In this document: one piece after another, positions 55,680 to 62,406 of the stretch
How the letters are laid out: every line of letters starts with the position of its first letter
How positions within the stretch are numbered: the first letter of the stretch is position 1
NCBI GenBank assembly: GCA_023386315.1
Contig: JAEWJZ010000014.1
Span: 588,068-652,067, forward strand
Reading direction: 5' to 3'
From: Bacillota bacterium
GTDB taxonomy: Bacteria > Bacillota > Clostridia > Lachnospirales > Lachnospiraceae
Length of the DNA stretch: 64,000 nt
Program-made: the position numbers and the translations under genes
Notes under the pieces: model-generated
Seen by the model: the letters and a program-made list of their open reading frames with translations, nothing else
The model's database searches: none
Told to the model about the DNA's origin: nothing

Positions 55680-55835
55680 TAAAAGGGAACTCCGTTTTAG
55701 GAAGCTCCCTTCTTTTGTATCTCAATTTCCTTGCCTGGTTGCCCGGAGCTGCTCCGATCAGGAATTAAGTTGAGATACAATTTCTTTATTTATGTTTTAT
55801 CCAATCTTTGATTCTGATGAATTCCCCTGACTTTT
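55680..55835. repeat. 155-bp direct repeat, copy 1
   Basis: This matches 56595-56750: terminator-like hairpin (GGGAACTCC/GGAAGCTCCC, then TTCTTTT), the 62-bp palindrome, then TTTATGTTTTATCCAATC. The last part, read on the minus strand, encodes QGNSSESKIG and a stop, a remnant of the repressor tail QGKSSDSMIG found in copy 2. Confidence 0.75.
55717..55778. repeat. Palindromic repeat, copy c (62 bp)
   Basis: GTATCTCAA and TTGAGATAC ends, inner TTTCCT/AGGAAT and a GGAGC-TG-CTCC core. It has an apparent cruciform shape. Confidence 0.8.
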
Positions 55836-55842
55836 ATTACGA

Positions 55843-56055
55843 TCAAATCTGTTTATTACTATCATTCAAAGTAAAAAATCCCTCATAAGTTGCATTACAA
55901 GCTTCTGCAATTTGATGTAAGTCATTTTCTGATAAATTATCTCTATTTATTTTGGCTGTTATATTTTGTGGTGTTGTTTCTAACTTTTCGGCCAGATCAC
56001 CGATCGTCATATCTCTGGCTGCAAGAATCATTTTTATTTTTGTTGCCATTCTCAT
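55843..56055 (-). CDS. Small HTH (Cro/CI-type) regulator
   Basis: This 70-residue protein consists of a single helix-turn-helix domain (MTIGDLAEKLETTPQNITAKINR). The ATG at 56055 follows GGAGG by eight bases. It is divergent from the gene at 56250, and the AT-rich space between holds a promoter and short inverted repeats, so it probably represses that promoter and its own. Confidence 0.82.
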   Translation of the reverse strand: MRMATKIKMILAARDMTIGDLAEKLETTPQNITAKINRDNLSENDLHQIAEACNATYEGFFTLNDSNKQI

Positions 56056-56145
56056 TTTTATCACCTCCATCACAATTATAAATACAAATTTTTATAAATA
56101 CAACAAAATGATTGCAAATTTAAACATTAATTTTAACATTATGTA

Positions 56146-56173
56146 TTGACTTTTCTCCATTGATGTGTAATAT
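56146..56173 (+). promoter_or_regulatory. Promoter of the 109-residue protein gene
   Basis: TTGACT and TAATAT are 16 bases apart, directly followed by TTAAATATATAT, a possible operator. Confidence 0.7.
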
Positions 56174-56249
56174 TTAAATATATATGTTTATTTTTACAAT
56201 ATTTAAGTTTATTATAAAAACATAATTTAATTTATAGGAGGTAACAAAA

Positions 56250-56579
56250 ATGTACGATGAAAATTATCAAAGTCGACTTAATCTTCAACAGGTTTGTAGC
56301 TTTTTTTTGAATGGCATGTCTAATAAAGATTTTGAAGAAGGAACGCCAGAAGAACGAAGTAAAAAAAATTCAGAAAATCTTTATCAATGTTTAGAATCTA
56401 TTAGAAAAAAAATATTGTATGCTAATGAAGCCGTTTTAGAAGATAAAAAAGAAAGTAAAATTAAAACGGAAGAGATGTTTGTAGATGTAATTATGAATAA
56501 CGAAGAAAGTCAAGAATTAAGCTATGAAATGGGTTTTCGTGCTGGTTTTATATTTGCTAGTGATGTTTATGGTTATTGA
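56250..56579 (+). CDS. Hypothetical protein, regulator-divergent
   Basis: This 109-residue, charged, helical protein has no recognised motif. AGGAGG lies eight bases before the ATG. It is AT-rich. It is transcribed away from the small HTH regulator, as early phage genes often are. It ends before a hairpin terminator (GGGGGGCTC, GAGCTCCCC, TTCTTTT) that belongs to the direct repeat. Confidence 0.65.
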   Translation: MYDENYQSRLNLQQVCSFFLNGMSNKDFEEGTPEERSKKNSENLYQCLESIRKKILYANEAVLEDKKESKIKTEEMFVDVIMNNEESQELSYEMGFRAGFIFASDVYGY

Positions 56580-56594
56580 CAATTTATTAAAAGA

Positions 56595-56750
56595 GAGGGG
56601 GGCTCTGTTTTTTAGGAGCTCCCCTTCTTTTGTATCTCAATTTTCCTCACTGGTTGCCCGGAGCTGCTCCGATCAGGAATTGAGTTGAGATACAATTTAT
56701 TCATTTATGTTTTATCCAATCATTGAATCTGATGATTTCCCCTGCTTTTT
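56595..56750. repeat. 155-bp direct repeat, copy 2
   Basis: This is the counterpart of 55680-55835. Here the right end is the true C-terminus of the repressor at 56712-57071. Confidence 0.75.
56632..56693. repeat. Palindromic repeat, copy d (62 bp)
   Basis: GTATCTCAA and TTGAGATAC ends with core GGAGCTGCTCCGATCAGG, nearly identical to copy c. Confidence 0.8.
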
Positions 56751-57071
56751 ACCCAAATCTAGTGATGTTTCTGATTGTTTCACCTTCAATGTTCGTTTAA
56801 TTGATTCTTGGTCAATAAAGTCTGCTTTACGGTATGCTTGAATTATATTATGCTCTTCTACTGTGAATCCATCTGATACTTCTTTCCCTAGAATCAGCCA
56901 ATCTAACGATACCTGTAGATATTCGGCTACTTTTACTATTTTATCACACTGGGGAGATCTTTCATCCCATCTCCTAATTGTTCCATTTCCTATGCCCAAT
57001 TCTCTTTCTAAAGCCTTAATGCTCGAACCATCTTGTTTAAGTTTAATTTGTATTCTATCTACTATTCCCAT
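56712..57071 (-). CDS. Phage-type HTH repressor
   Basis: This 119-residue protein has an N-terminal XRE helix-turn-helix (SSIKALERELGIGNGTIRRWDE, about 17-38) and a short C-terminal region. The ATG at 57071 is preceded by AAAGGA six bases upstream. It is divergent from the inovirus operon, and palindromes lie in the intervening promoter, so it is the likely prophage repressor. Confidence 0.83.
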   Translation of the reverse strand: MGIVDRIQIKLKQDGSSIKALERELGIGNGTIRRWDERSPQCDKIVKVAEYLQVSLDWLILGKEVSDGFTVEEHNIIQAYRKADFIDQESIKRTLKVKQSETSLDLGKKQGKSSDSMIG

Positions 57072-57115
57072 AGTATATCCTTTCAGATAAATTAGGCATA
57101 ATGCTACTTTTGTAA

Positions 57116-57144
57116 TTGACAAGTAGATAATAATCTACTATAAT
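57116..57144 (+). promoter_or_regulatory. Consensus promoter with embedded operator
   Basis: TTGACA and TATAAT are 17 bases apart. The spacer contains GTAGAT-AATA-ATCTAC, and CTACTT/AAGTAG overlaps the -35 side. The leader from here to the first gene is about 210 bases (57150-57360) and includes a CCATATTA/TAATATGG hairpin at about 57188-57220. No gene is seen in it. Confidence 0.85.
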
Positions 57145-57363
57145 GAAAAATGTAAGACGTGATACCTTTTCACCTCTCACCGATATGGCCATATTATCAT
57201 CTTCACAGATGTCTAATATGGAGCTCCAATGCAGGAGCACCAAAAATTTAAAATAAAACGTCGCAGTCTTATTCTAACATTTTTGGCCGCTCCTGTAAAC
57301 ATAGTAACTTATTAATGATGTGTTTGCGGTAGGCTCTTATACCAGCCGCGGATAGGAGGTCAA

Positions 57364-57654
57364 ATGAGTTATAAGCTCAATCTAAACAAATCAAAGATGT
57401 ACGCACTTATGAGTGCAGTCAACACCGATCTTCCGCAGTTACACAAATGTGATTTTAGTCACCATAGTTTCCGCTACTGGATGTCATATCAGCATCCGGT
57501 TACTGGCGACTATATCCATGTTACTGTTACACCCGTCTTGGGTGACACGATCATCTGTTTCCGAAACGAATCAGAAGGCACCGATTACCTGATTAAACAT
57601 TTCAGCATTCAGTACTTGATGGATCATGGAATGCTTCGGGAGGTGTCAGCATGA
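57364..57654 (+). CDS. Hypothetical inovirus early protein
   Basis: This 96-residue protein is moderately basic and His-rich (LHKCDFSHHSFRYWMSY). AGGAGG lies just before the ATG. Its stop overlaps the next start by four bases. No family is recognised. It is the first gene after the phage promoter, so a regulatory or replication accessory role is plausible. Confidence 0.65.
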   Translation: MSYKLNLNKSKMYALMSAVNTDLPQLHKCDFSHHSFRYWMSYQHPVTGDYIHVTVTPVLGDTIICFRNESEGTDYLIKHFSIQYLMDHGMLREVSA

Positions 57655-57926
57655 GTGTTGCTAAAAGTGTAAGGGTTCCGGAAGAAATTTATGATTACAT
57701 CAACAGTTATTCCGGGGAAGGCTTCAACCAAAAGTTTGTAAATATTATCCGGGATGCCAGAGATACCGAACCAGAAAGAAATGAAACACTTGATCGGCTT
57801 AACAAGCAGATTTCCCAACGGGAGAAGTATCTTAAGGATACTGCGAAACGGTTAGATGAATTAGCATCTGAATTAAGATCATTATCCTTTGACATAACTT
57901 ATATCCGAAGTCACCATATCATTTAA
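57651..57926 (+). CDS. Putative ribbon-helix-helix/coiled-coil protein
   Basis: This 91-residue protein starts SVAKSVRVPEEIYDYI, which resembles a ribbon-helix-helix strand and helix, and continues into a charged coiled coil (about 45-80). It is translationally coupled to the preceding gene by ATGA overlap. A DNA-binding role is inferred. Confidence 0.6.
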   Translation: MSVAKSVRVPEEIYDYINSYSGEGFNQKFVNIIRDARDTEPERNETLDRLNKQISQREKYLKDTAKRLDELASELRSLSFDITYIRSHHII

Positions 57927-57930
57927 ATCT

Positions 57931-57982
57931 GTATCTCAAAACTGCTTCATTAACCAGGCTGCAGCTGCGGTAAGTGAGATAC
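57931..57982. repeat. Palindromic repeat, copy e (52 bp)
   Basis: GTATCTCAA and GTGAGATAC ends with core GGCTGCAGCTGCGG. The right arm ends 8 bases before the GGGGGG ribosome site of the next gene. Confidence 0.7.
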
Positions 57983-58003
57983 ACAGAAAGGGGGGATTTA
58001 TCA

Positions 58004-58225
58004 TTGGAACGGTACTCGGAGGAAATGAAGCTTTGGCTATTCGATTTGGCCCATGGGAATTTAAATGATGAAATGATATTAAAGGGATTTATCAAGCACT
58101 ACGTTCTACATAACCTTGTAATTGATAATATTGTCGATGATATTCATTTCCATACATTCTATGGAACGGATGGTATCATACGGGCAAAGGAAAGCATCCT
58201 AAGGGTCTTAAATAATACAATTTAA
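58004..58225 (+). CDS. Hypothetical inovirus protein
   Basis: This 73-residue helical acidic protein starts at TTG 58004, eight bases after GGGGGG. An in-frame GTG at 57974 lies inside the palindrome and is not favoured. No motif is recognised. It precedes the hairpin-rich intergenic region. Confidence 0.6.
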   Translation: MERYSEEMKLWLFDLAHGNLNDEMILKGFIKHYVLHNLVIDNIVDDIHFHTFYGTDGIIRAKESILRVLNNTI

Positions 58226-58636
58226 AATTAAAATGAAACCCGGGCCGGGTTTTGGTTTAAACCTGGCCCAAACTAATGACCGGGCGACACACCTCCCCCC
58301 TAGCCGCCAGGCCAGGCTCCCGGCGCAGGCGCAGCCATTGCGCTGGGAGATTACAACAGCTTACGCAAGCCAGTACTTTAACTTACACCAGGTTGACACA
58401 ATCTCCCCTTTTTTCCTTGATTACCGCCCCGCCTGGCTCTGTATCGGGTATCCGGTACGGCAGCTTGGCAATTTGGGGGCATCGCCGGGGGGCCCAAATT
58501 GCTCGGCCAATACCTAAATATCAGGCCTTGGCCCGGCTACTCTCCCGGATTTGTAACTTTGCAGTATATCAAATATGTCATATTAATTGCAGATAGCTTT
58601 TTAGGGCTGTCTAAGACGAAAGGAAGGTATATTTTT
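58226..58636 (+). other. GC-rich hairpin region, probable phage origin/packaging region
   Basis: These 411 bases have no supported gene and contrast with the AT-rich surroundings. Hairpins visible: AAACCCGG-g-CCGGGTTT (58236-58252), GGTTTAAACC (58254-58263), GCGCA-gccat-TGCGC (58329-58343), and GCAATTTGGG with CCCAAATTGC (58468-58477 and 58493-58502). Such clusters mark the replication origin and packaging signal of filamentous phages. The assignment is inferred. Confidence 0.55.
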
Positions 58637-59005
58637 ATGAAAATGCAGATTATTTTACTTTATGCTGGTCAGTATGATATGACTGACGATTCAGGAAAAC
58701 GTGTTCAAGGTACTTCTGTCAATTATTACTTTAATACTGATTTGGTCGCTGAGGATAATGTGAACGGCACCAAAGGAACTCGCCCGGCTAAGTCCTCTTG
58801 TGAGTTTCAGGTGATGGGTAAAATCAAGAGGGCTCCTGCTCTCTATGATGCAGAGTTTAGCATGTCTATCGGTAGTGATGGAAAGCCAGTTCTTAAGATC
58901 ATTGATCTTGATTATATTTCCGACGTACAGATCACTCCGGTTCCTGACAGCCAATTTAATGCAAAGCAGGAACAGGAGCAGAAGCCTGACAAGAAGGTGA
59001 GCTGA
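58637..59005 (+). CDS. Putative phage single-stranded-DNA-binding protein (pV-like)
   Basis: This 122-residue protein is beta-rich in its first 100 residues with a charged Gln/Lys tail (QEQEQKPDKKVS), as in OB-fold ssDNA-binding proteins. AAGGAAGG precedes the ATG at 58637. The position between the origin-like region and the coat protein genes is where filamentous phages encode gpV. No diagnostic motif is visible, so the function is inferred from place and composition. Confidence 0.55.
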   Translation: MKMQIILLYAGQYDMTDDSGKRVQGTSVNYYFNTDLVAEDNVNGTKGTRPAKSSCEFQVMGKIKRAPALYDAEFSMSIGSDGKPVLKIIDLDYISDVQITPVPDSQFNAKQEQEQKPDKKVS

Positions 59006-59196
59006 TGAATGTTTCTACATCATCGGAAGCTGATTTTGATTTAGAGGTAGCAGACGTGGAAGCATATACCCTTGAAGATGGGGAAGAAACCTCTTCCGCC
59101 GCTTCACCTGACCAAGATTTTGCAATCGTTCTTTTATTGTTCTTAGGTATTCTGATCGGTGTTTGTCTGATAGGTAGGAGGCGCTGGCATGATTGA
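59005..59196 (+). CDS. Small membrane protein, putative minor coat protein
   Basis: This 63-residue protein has an acidic N-terminal half and a single membrane helix (FAIVLLLFLGILIGVCLIG) followed by RRRWHD. The start overlaps the previous stop by one base. It resembles the small end proteins of inoviruses (pVII/pIX type) in position and layout. Confidence 0.65.
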   Translation: MNVSTSSEADFDLEVADVEAYTLEDGEETSSAASPDQDFAIVLLLFLGILIGVCLIGRRRWHD

Positions 59197-59311
59197 AACA
59201 TACATAGCGGTATGTTCCGGTGGTATTTGTATCGGAATGGTATTAAAACTGATTGTTGAACTGATTTTCTATGTAATTAGCTCCCTACTGGGGTTAATGA
59301 TAAAATCTTAA
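59189..59311 (+). CDS. Small hydrophobic protein, 40 residues, putative minor coat protein
   Basis: MIETYIAVCSGG, then ICIGMVLKLIVELIFYVI and a short tail. TAGGAGG lies seven bases before the ATG. The first eight bases overlap the preceding gene. Almost the whole protein is one or two membrane helices, as in pVII/pIX-like proteins. The gene is easily missed because of its length. Confidence 0.65.
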   Translation: MIETYIAVCSGGICIGMVLKLIVELIFYVISSLLGLMIKS

Positions 59312-59324
59312 AGGAGGTTATTTT

Positions 59325-59585
59325 ATGACTAACAAAATTCAGGAAAATGCACGCAGGATTGGACTTATTGCTCTCCCGGTTGCTGTATCAATGGCTACTG
59401 CCGTTCCAGCTTATGCAGCGGAAGGTACTGTTGATATCACCGGAATCATGACGACTGCATTCACCAGTGTAAAAAGTGACATGCTTGGTACGATTGGAGC
59501 TGCACTTCCGATTGCTTTAGCTGTTGTGGGTGCTGGAATGGCAGTCAGATTCGGAATTAAATTTTTCCGCCAGATCGCAAAATAA
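59325..59585 (+). CDS. Inovirus major coat protein (pVIII-like)
   Basis: This is an 86-residue precursor. A signal peptide ends at about AVPAYA (residue 31). The mature protein of about 55 residues has an amphipathic start, a membrane helix (about 54-74, with GAALPIALAVVGAGMAV), and a basic end RFGIKFFRQIAK that faces phage DNA. This is the classic filamentous-phage coat plan. AAAGGAGG is seven bases before the ATG. The strong terminator follows. Confidence 0.88.
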   Translation: MTNKIQENARRIGLIALPVAVSMATAVPAYAAEGTVDITGIMTTAFTSVKSDMLGTIGAALPIALAVVGAGMAVRFGIKFFRQIAK

Positions 59586-59607
59586 AGACCAATGTCACGG
59601 CAGATCA

Positions 59608-59636
59608 GGAAGGGCACGCCCTGCCCTTCCTTTTTT
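59608..59636 (+). terminator. Strong terminator after the coat gene
   Basis: GGAAGGGC and GCCCTTCC form an 8-bp stem followed by six T. Filamentous phages use such a terminator to boost coat protein. Confidence 0.9.
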
Positions 59637-59651
59637 GTACAAATTTTTATT

Positions 59652-59713
59652 GTATCTCACTTCTTTTCCCGATCGCAGCAGCTCCGGTTCTCTTTGTGGA
59701 AAATTTGAGATAC
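59652..59713. repeat. Palindromic repeat, copy f (62 bp, inverted core)
   Basis: GTATCTCA and TGAGATAC ends. The core GATCGCAGCAGCTCCGG is the reverse complement of the core in copies c and d. It lies just before the ribosome site of the adsorption gene. Confidence 0.75.
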
Positions 59714-59728
59714 TAGAGAGGAGCTTTT

Positions 59729-61249
59729 ATGTGTAAGATAAAACGTTTTTTATGTTTAAACCTTGCTGTTTTTATGCTGGTCTTTACTCCTGTTACCGAT
59801 TATCTTGGTGCCAGGTACGTCTATGGCTCTGGTGTTCTAACTGCTGTTGATTATGTATGGACGATCTTAATGTCCGCTGTTGGTGTTGATGTTTCCACGA
59901 AAAATCTCGGTTCCGTTATTTCTGATATTGGAGATTTTGTAAAAGTAGATACCAGGTACCTTCCTGCTTATAAGGCAATGATCGACTTTTCTTATGGGTC
60001 TGTTGTTAAGTTAGGCCAGGAAACCATTGATATGGTTAAGGATTATTTTAAGAGCAAAAGTGGTTATGGAACCAATACCGGGATAAGTAAACTTCAAATC
60101 GGACTTGATAATTCATTTGAAAACTCCTACTCCTATACTATGGGAGTTGACCTATCTAAGTTTAACCCAGCTTTGTCGGCAGATGATTTCTATTTTTCCT
60201 ATGACCATTCAAGTGATACTCTGATTCGCCATTCTGATATATTTCTACTGCAAAAGGAGAAACGTGTCGGGGGCGTGTTGTCTGGCTCCAGAACTCTTGA
60301 GATTTATTATATGAATGACGATGGTAAACTGGTTTCTCCAGTTTCCAGAGTTACCTATTCAAACAATTCCGGTACTAATACTTACTACCCCTACGAAAAG
60401 AACAATTTCTCCTACATGCTGATATCCGGTACTGATTATACCGCAGAAACTATGTCTAATATTCCTTTTCCTGTTTACGGCTCTCTTGATGAATTAAAGA
60501 CGTATCTTTCTTATGGAACCCTTGGGAAAACCATCAATGAATATACTGGTGCTTATACCTGGGTGGATGTCAATTCCGATGTTGATACACAGCAGCGTGA
60601 TGTTACTTCTGACGTTGAGGTCACAATTCCGAAAGATTCTTATGTTGCAGAACAGCTTGTGTCTGATGTTCAATCATCAATTACCGCTGCTGACCGTGCG
60701 CAGGTACTTGCACCAACAATCAACGTTACATACGGCGAAAAGGCAGAAGAGGGAGAAAATACAGATACTTACCCCTGGATACCGGATATTACTAAACCGC
60801 TGGGCGTAATAACGGATGTAGTCAAAGCAATATCCAGAGGGTTAACGGATATAAAAGACCGGATCATTGATATCCCGGCTTCTATTTCGGATGTTCTGGC
60901 TGGCATTAAGGCCCTTCCTGCTTCCATTACCGAATCCATTGCAAAATCCCTGGCTGGGGAAGAGGATGCAAAGGCGAATAACTGGCAGATACAGTCAGAT
61001 ATAACCAGAAAGTTTCCCTTTTGTATTCCATTTGATTTGTTTGCCTGTATTAGTGTGTTTCAGGACGCTTCTACCGTTCCCCGGTGGGAGCTGCCATTTA
61101 CGATAGAAAGCCTGAATATCCATGAAACCATTGTAATTGATCTTTCTACTGATGATTGGAAGCCTATGGTCATGCTCATTCGCATATCAACGCTGATTGG
61201 TTACTGTATCTGTCTGATCGTCGTTACCAGAAGTCTAGTGAAGGGGTGA
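59729..61249 (+). CDS. Phage adsorption/attachment protein (pIII-like)
   Basis: This 506-residue protein has an N-terminal hydrophobic signal (about 1-35) and a C-terminal membrane helix near MVMLIRISTLIGYCICLIVV. The last domain KFPFCIPFDLFACI, WELPFTIESLN is the pattern of inovirus pIII-type C-terminal domains. The central region is variable, with repeats of ITD/IP motifs. Ribosome site GAGGAG precedes the ATG by five bases. It would be displayed at the virion tip and contact the host. Confidence 0.82.
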   Translation: MCKIKRFLCLNLAVFMLVFTPVTDYLGARYVYGSGVLTAVDYVWTILMSAVGVDVSTKNLGSVISDIGDFVKVDTRYLPAYKAMIDFSYGSVVKLGQETIDMVKDYFKSKSGYGTNTGISKLQIGLDNSFENSYSYTMGVDLSKFNPALSADDFYFSYDHSSDTLIRHSDIFLLQKEKRVGGVLSGSRTLEIYYMNDDGKLVSPVSRVTYSNNSGTNTYYPYEKNNFSYMLISGTDYTAETMSNIPFPVYGSLDELKTYLSYGTLGKTINEYTGAYTWVDVNSDVDTQQRDVTSDVEVTIPKDSYVAEQLVSDVQSSITAADRAQVLAPTINVTYGEKAEEGENTDTYPWIPDITKPLGVITDVVKAISRGLTDIKDRIIDIPASISDVLAGIKALPASITESIAKSLAGEEDAKANNWQIQSDITRKFPFCIPFDLFACISVFQDASTVPRWELPFTIESLNIHETIVIDLSTDDWKPMVMLIRISTLIGYCICLIVVTRSLVKG

Positions 61250-61253
61250 TTTT

Positions 61254-61490
61254 ATGTTAGAACAAATCCGGTATATCTTAATAAAGCTCGCCAATGCCTG
61301 CGTAGTATTTCTTCCTAACAGTCCATTCCAATCATTTTTAAGCCAGATTGATAAGATTCCCTTTTTAGGGTACTTAAACTATTTTGTGCCAGTGGCGCAG
61401 ATCATAGCCATTACCCAGCTTTGGATTACGGCGGTCGGTCTGTTTTACCTGGTACAGCTTGCCCTCCGTTGGGTAAAGATGATTGAATAG
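61254..61490 (+). CDS. pVI-like minor capsid protein
   Basis: This 78-residue protein has two to three membrane segments (about 10-20, 38-50, 55-70). The location between the adsorption protein and the Zot-type ATPase is that of gpVI in filamentous phages. Its start is four bases after the previous stop. Confidence 0.7.
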   Translation: MLEQIRYILIKLANACVVFLPNSPFQSFLSQIDKIPFLGYLNYFVPVAQIIAITQLWITAVGLFYLVQLALRWVKMIE

Positions 61491-61491
61491 T

Positions 61492-61553
61492 GTATCTCAA
61501 ATTAATCACCGGCTGGCTCCGATCGGCTTCGGCCAGTAAGAAAAATGAGATAC
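61492..61553. repeat. Palindromic repeat, copy g (62 bp)
   Basis: GTATCTCAA and ATGAGATAC ends, inner GGCTGGCTCCGATCGG. The next ribosome site AAGGAGG starts two bases after the right arm. Confidence 0.75.
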
Positions 61554-61568
61554 AAGGAGGGATTCTTT

Positions 61569-62201
61569 ATGATTTATTTTTATTCTGGTACTCCCGGCTC
61601 CGGAAAGTCCTACCATGTTGCAAAGGACATTTACTTCCAGCTGAATCACGGAAAGAATGTGATAGCTAATTTTGATATTAATTACGATCTGATAAAAGCG
61701 AAGAAAAAGGGCTACTTTTTTTACAAGGATAATTTTGATCTCACGGTTGACTGGCTCTTAGACTTCTCCCGTTTGTGTCATCGCCGGGATAAGAGGGGAA
61801 AGATCATTGAGGGCCAAACCTGGCTTGTTATTGATGAATGCCAGCTTATCTTTAACTGCCGTTCCTGGAATGACCGGAGCCGCCAGCAATGGGCCAACTT
61901 TTTCACCCAACACCGGAAGTATGGTTATCATATTATACTGGTCAGCCAGTTTGATCGCCTGGTTGACCGCCAAATCCGCAGCCTGATCGAATACGAATAC
62001 CGTCACCGTAAGATTAATAACTTTGGTACGGTGGGGTTCTTCCTGGGGCTCTTTTCTCTTGGTCATCCCCTTTTTATTTCTGTTGAATACTGGTATGGGG
62101 TTAAGGAAAAATGTGGCGTTTCATTTTTTTACGGACATAAGAAGTATTATCGCATGTACGATTCATATAAGTTGTTTGACGAGGGCACCCAGGGCGGATA
62201 G
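61569..62201 (+). CDS. Zot/pI-type phage assembly ATPase
   Basis: This 210-residue protein has Walker A GTPGSGKS at 7-14 and Walker B TWLVIDECQLIF near 87-98, followed by HRKYGYHIILVSQ. It drives extrusion of filamentous phage through the membrane. It is shorter than typical Zot proteins (about 350) and lacks a clear periplasmic C-terminal domain, which fits a Gram-positive host without an outer membrane. The ATG follows AAGGAGG. Confidence 0.87.
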   Translation: MIYFYSGTPGSGKSYHVAKDIYFQLNHGKNVIANFDINYDLIKAKKKGYFFYKDNFDLTVDWLLDFSRLCHRRDKRGKIIEGQTWLVIDECQLIFNCRSWNDRSRQQWANFFTQHRKYGYHIILVSQFDRLVDRQIRSLIEYEYRHRKINNFGTVGFFLGLFSLGHPLFISVEYWYGVKEKCGVSFFYGHKKYYRMYDSYKLFDEGTQGG

Positions 62202-62406
62202 GGGTGGCGCAGCCGGGGCCCCTGAACGCGCCGGGCGCCCTCGCCAACACCCAACCCCCCCTTACCACGTGCCTGTAAAACGTGGTCTGGAAATACATGG
62301 AAAATTCGTATTTTTTCTAGGAAATACAAGGGCTGGAAGGTGTTTTTGAAATTTCGGGAACCCCCCTTCTCCCGAAAAACTTTAATCCGCTAAAGTGAGG
62401 TGTGAA
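62202..62406 (+). other. GC-rich noncoding region with hairpins before rep
   Basis: No gene is supported. Hairpins ACCACG/CGTGGT (62264-62286) and TTTCGGG/CCCGAAA (62352-62377) are visible after a very GC-rich stretch (62205-62260). This could be a second replication signal or a terminator/leader for rep. Confidence 0.45.

Noticed and set aside
58233..58596. Two overlapping open frames in the GC-rich phage region
   Set aside because: Pro/Arg/Gly-rich translations from palindromic GC-rich DNA, no ribosome site, and hairpins explain the sequence better.
55717..61553. Palindromes as plain intrinsic terminators
   Set aside because: The stems are not followed by T runs, separate terminators lie beside several copies, and both core orientations occur.
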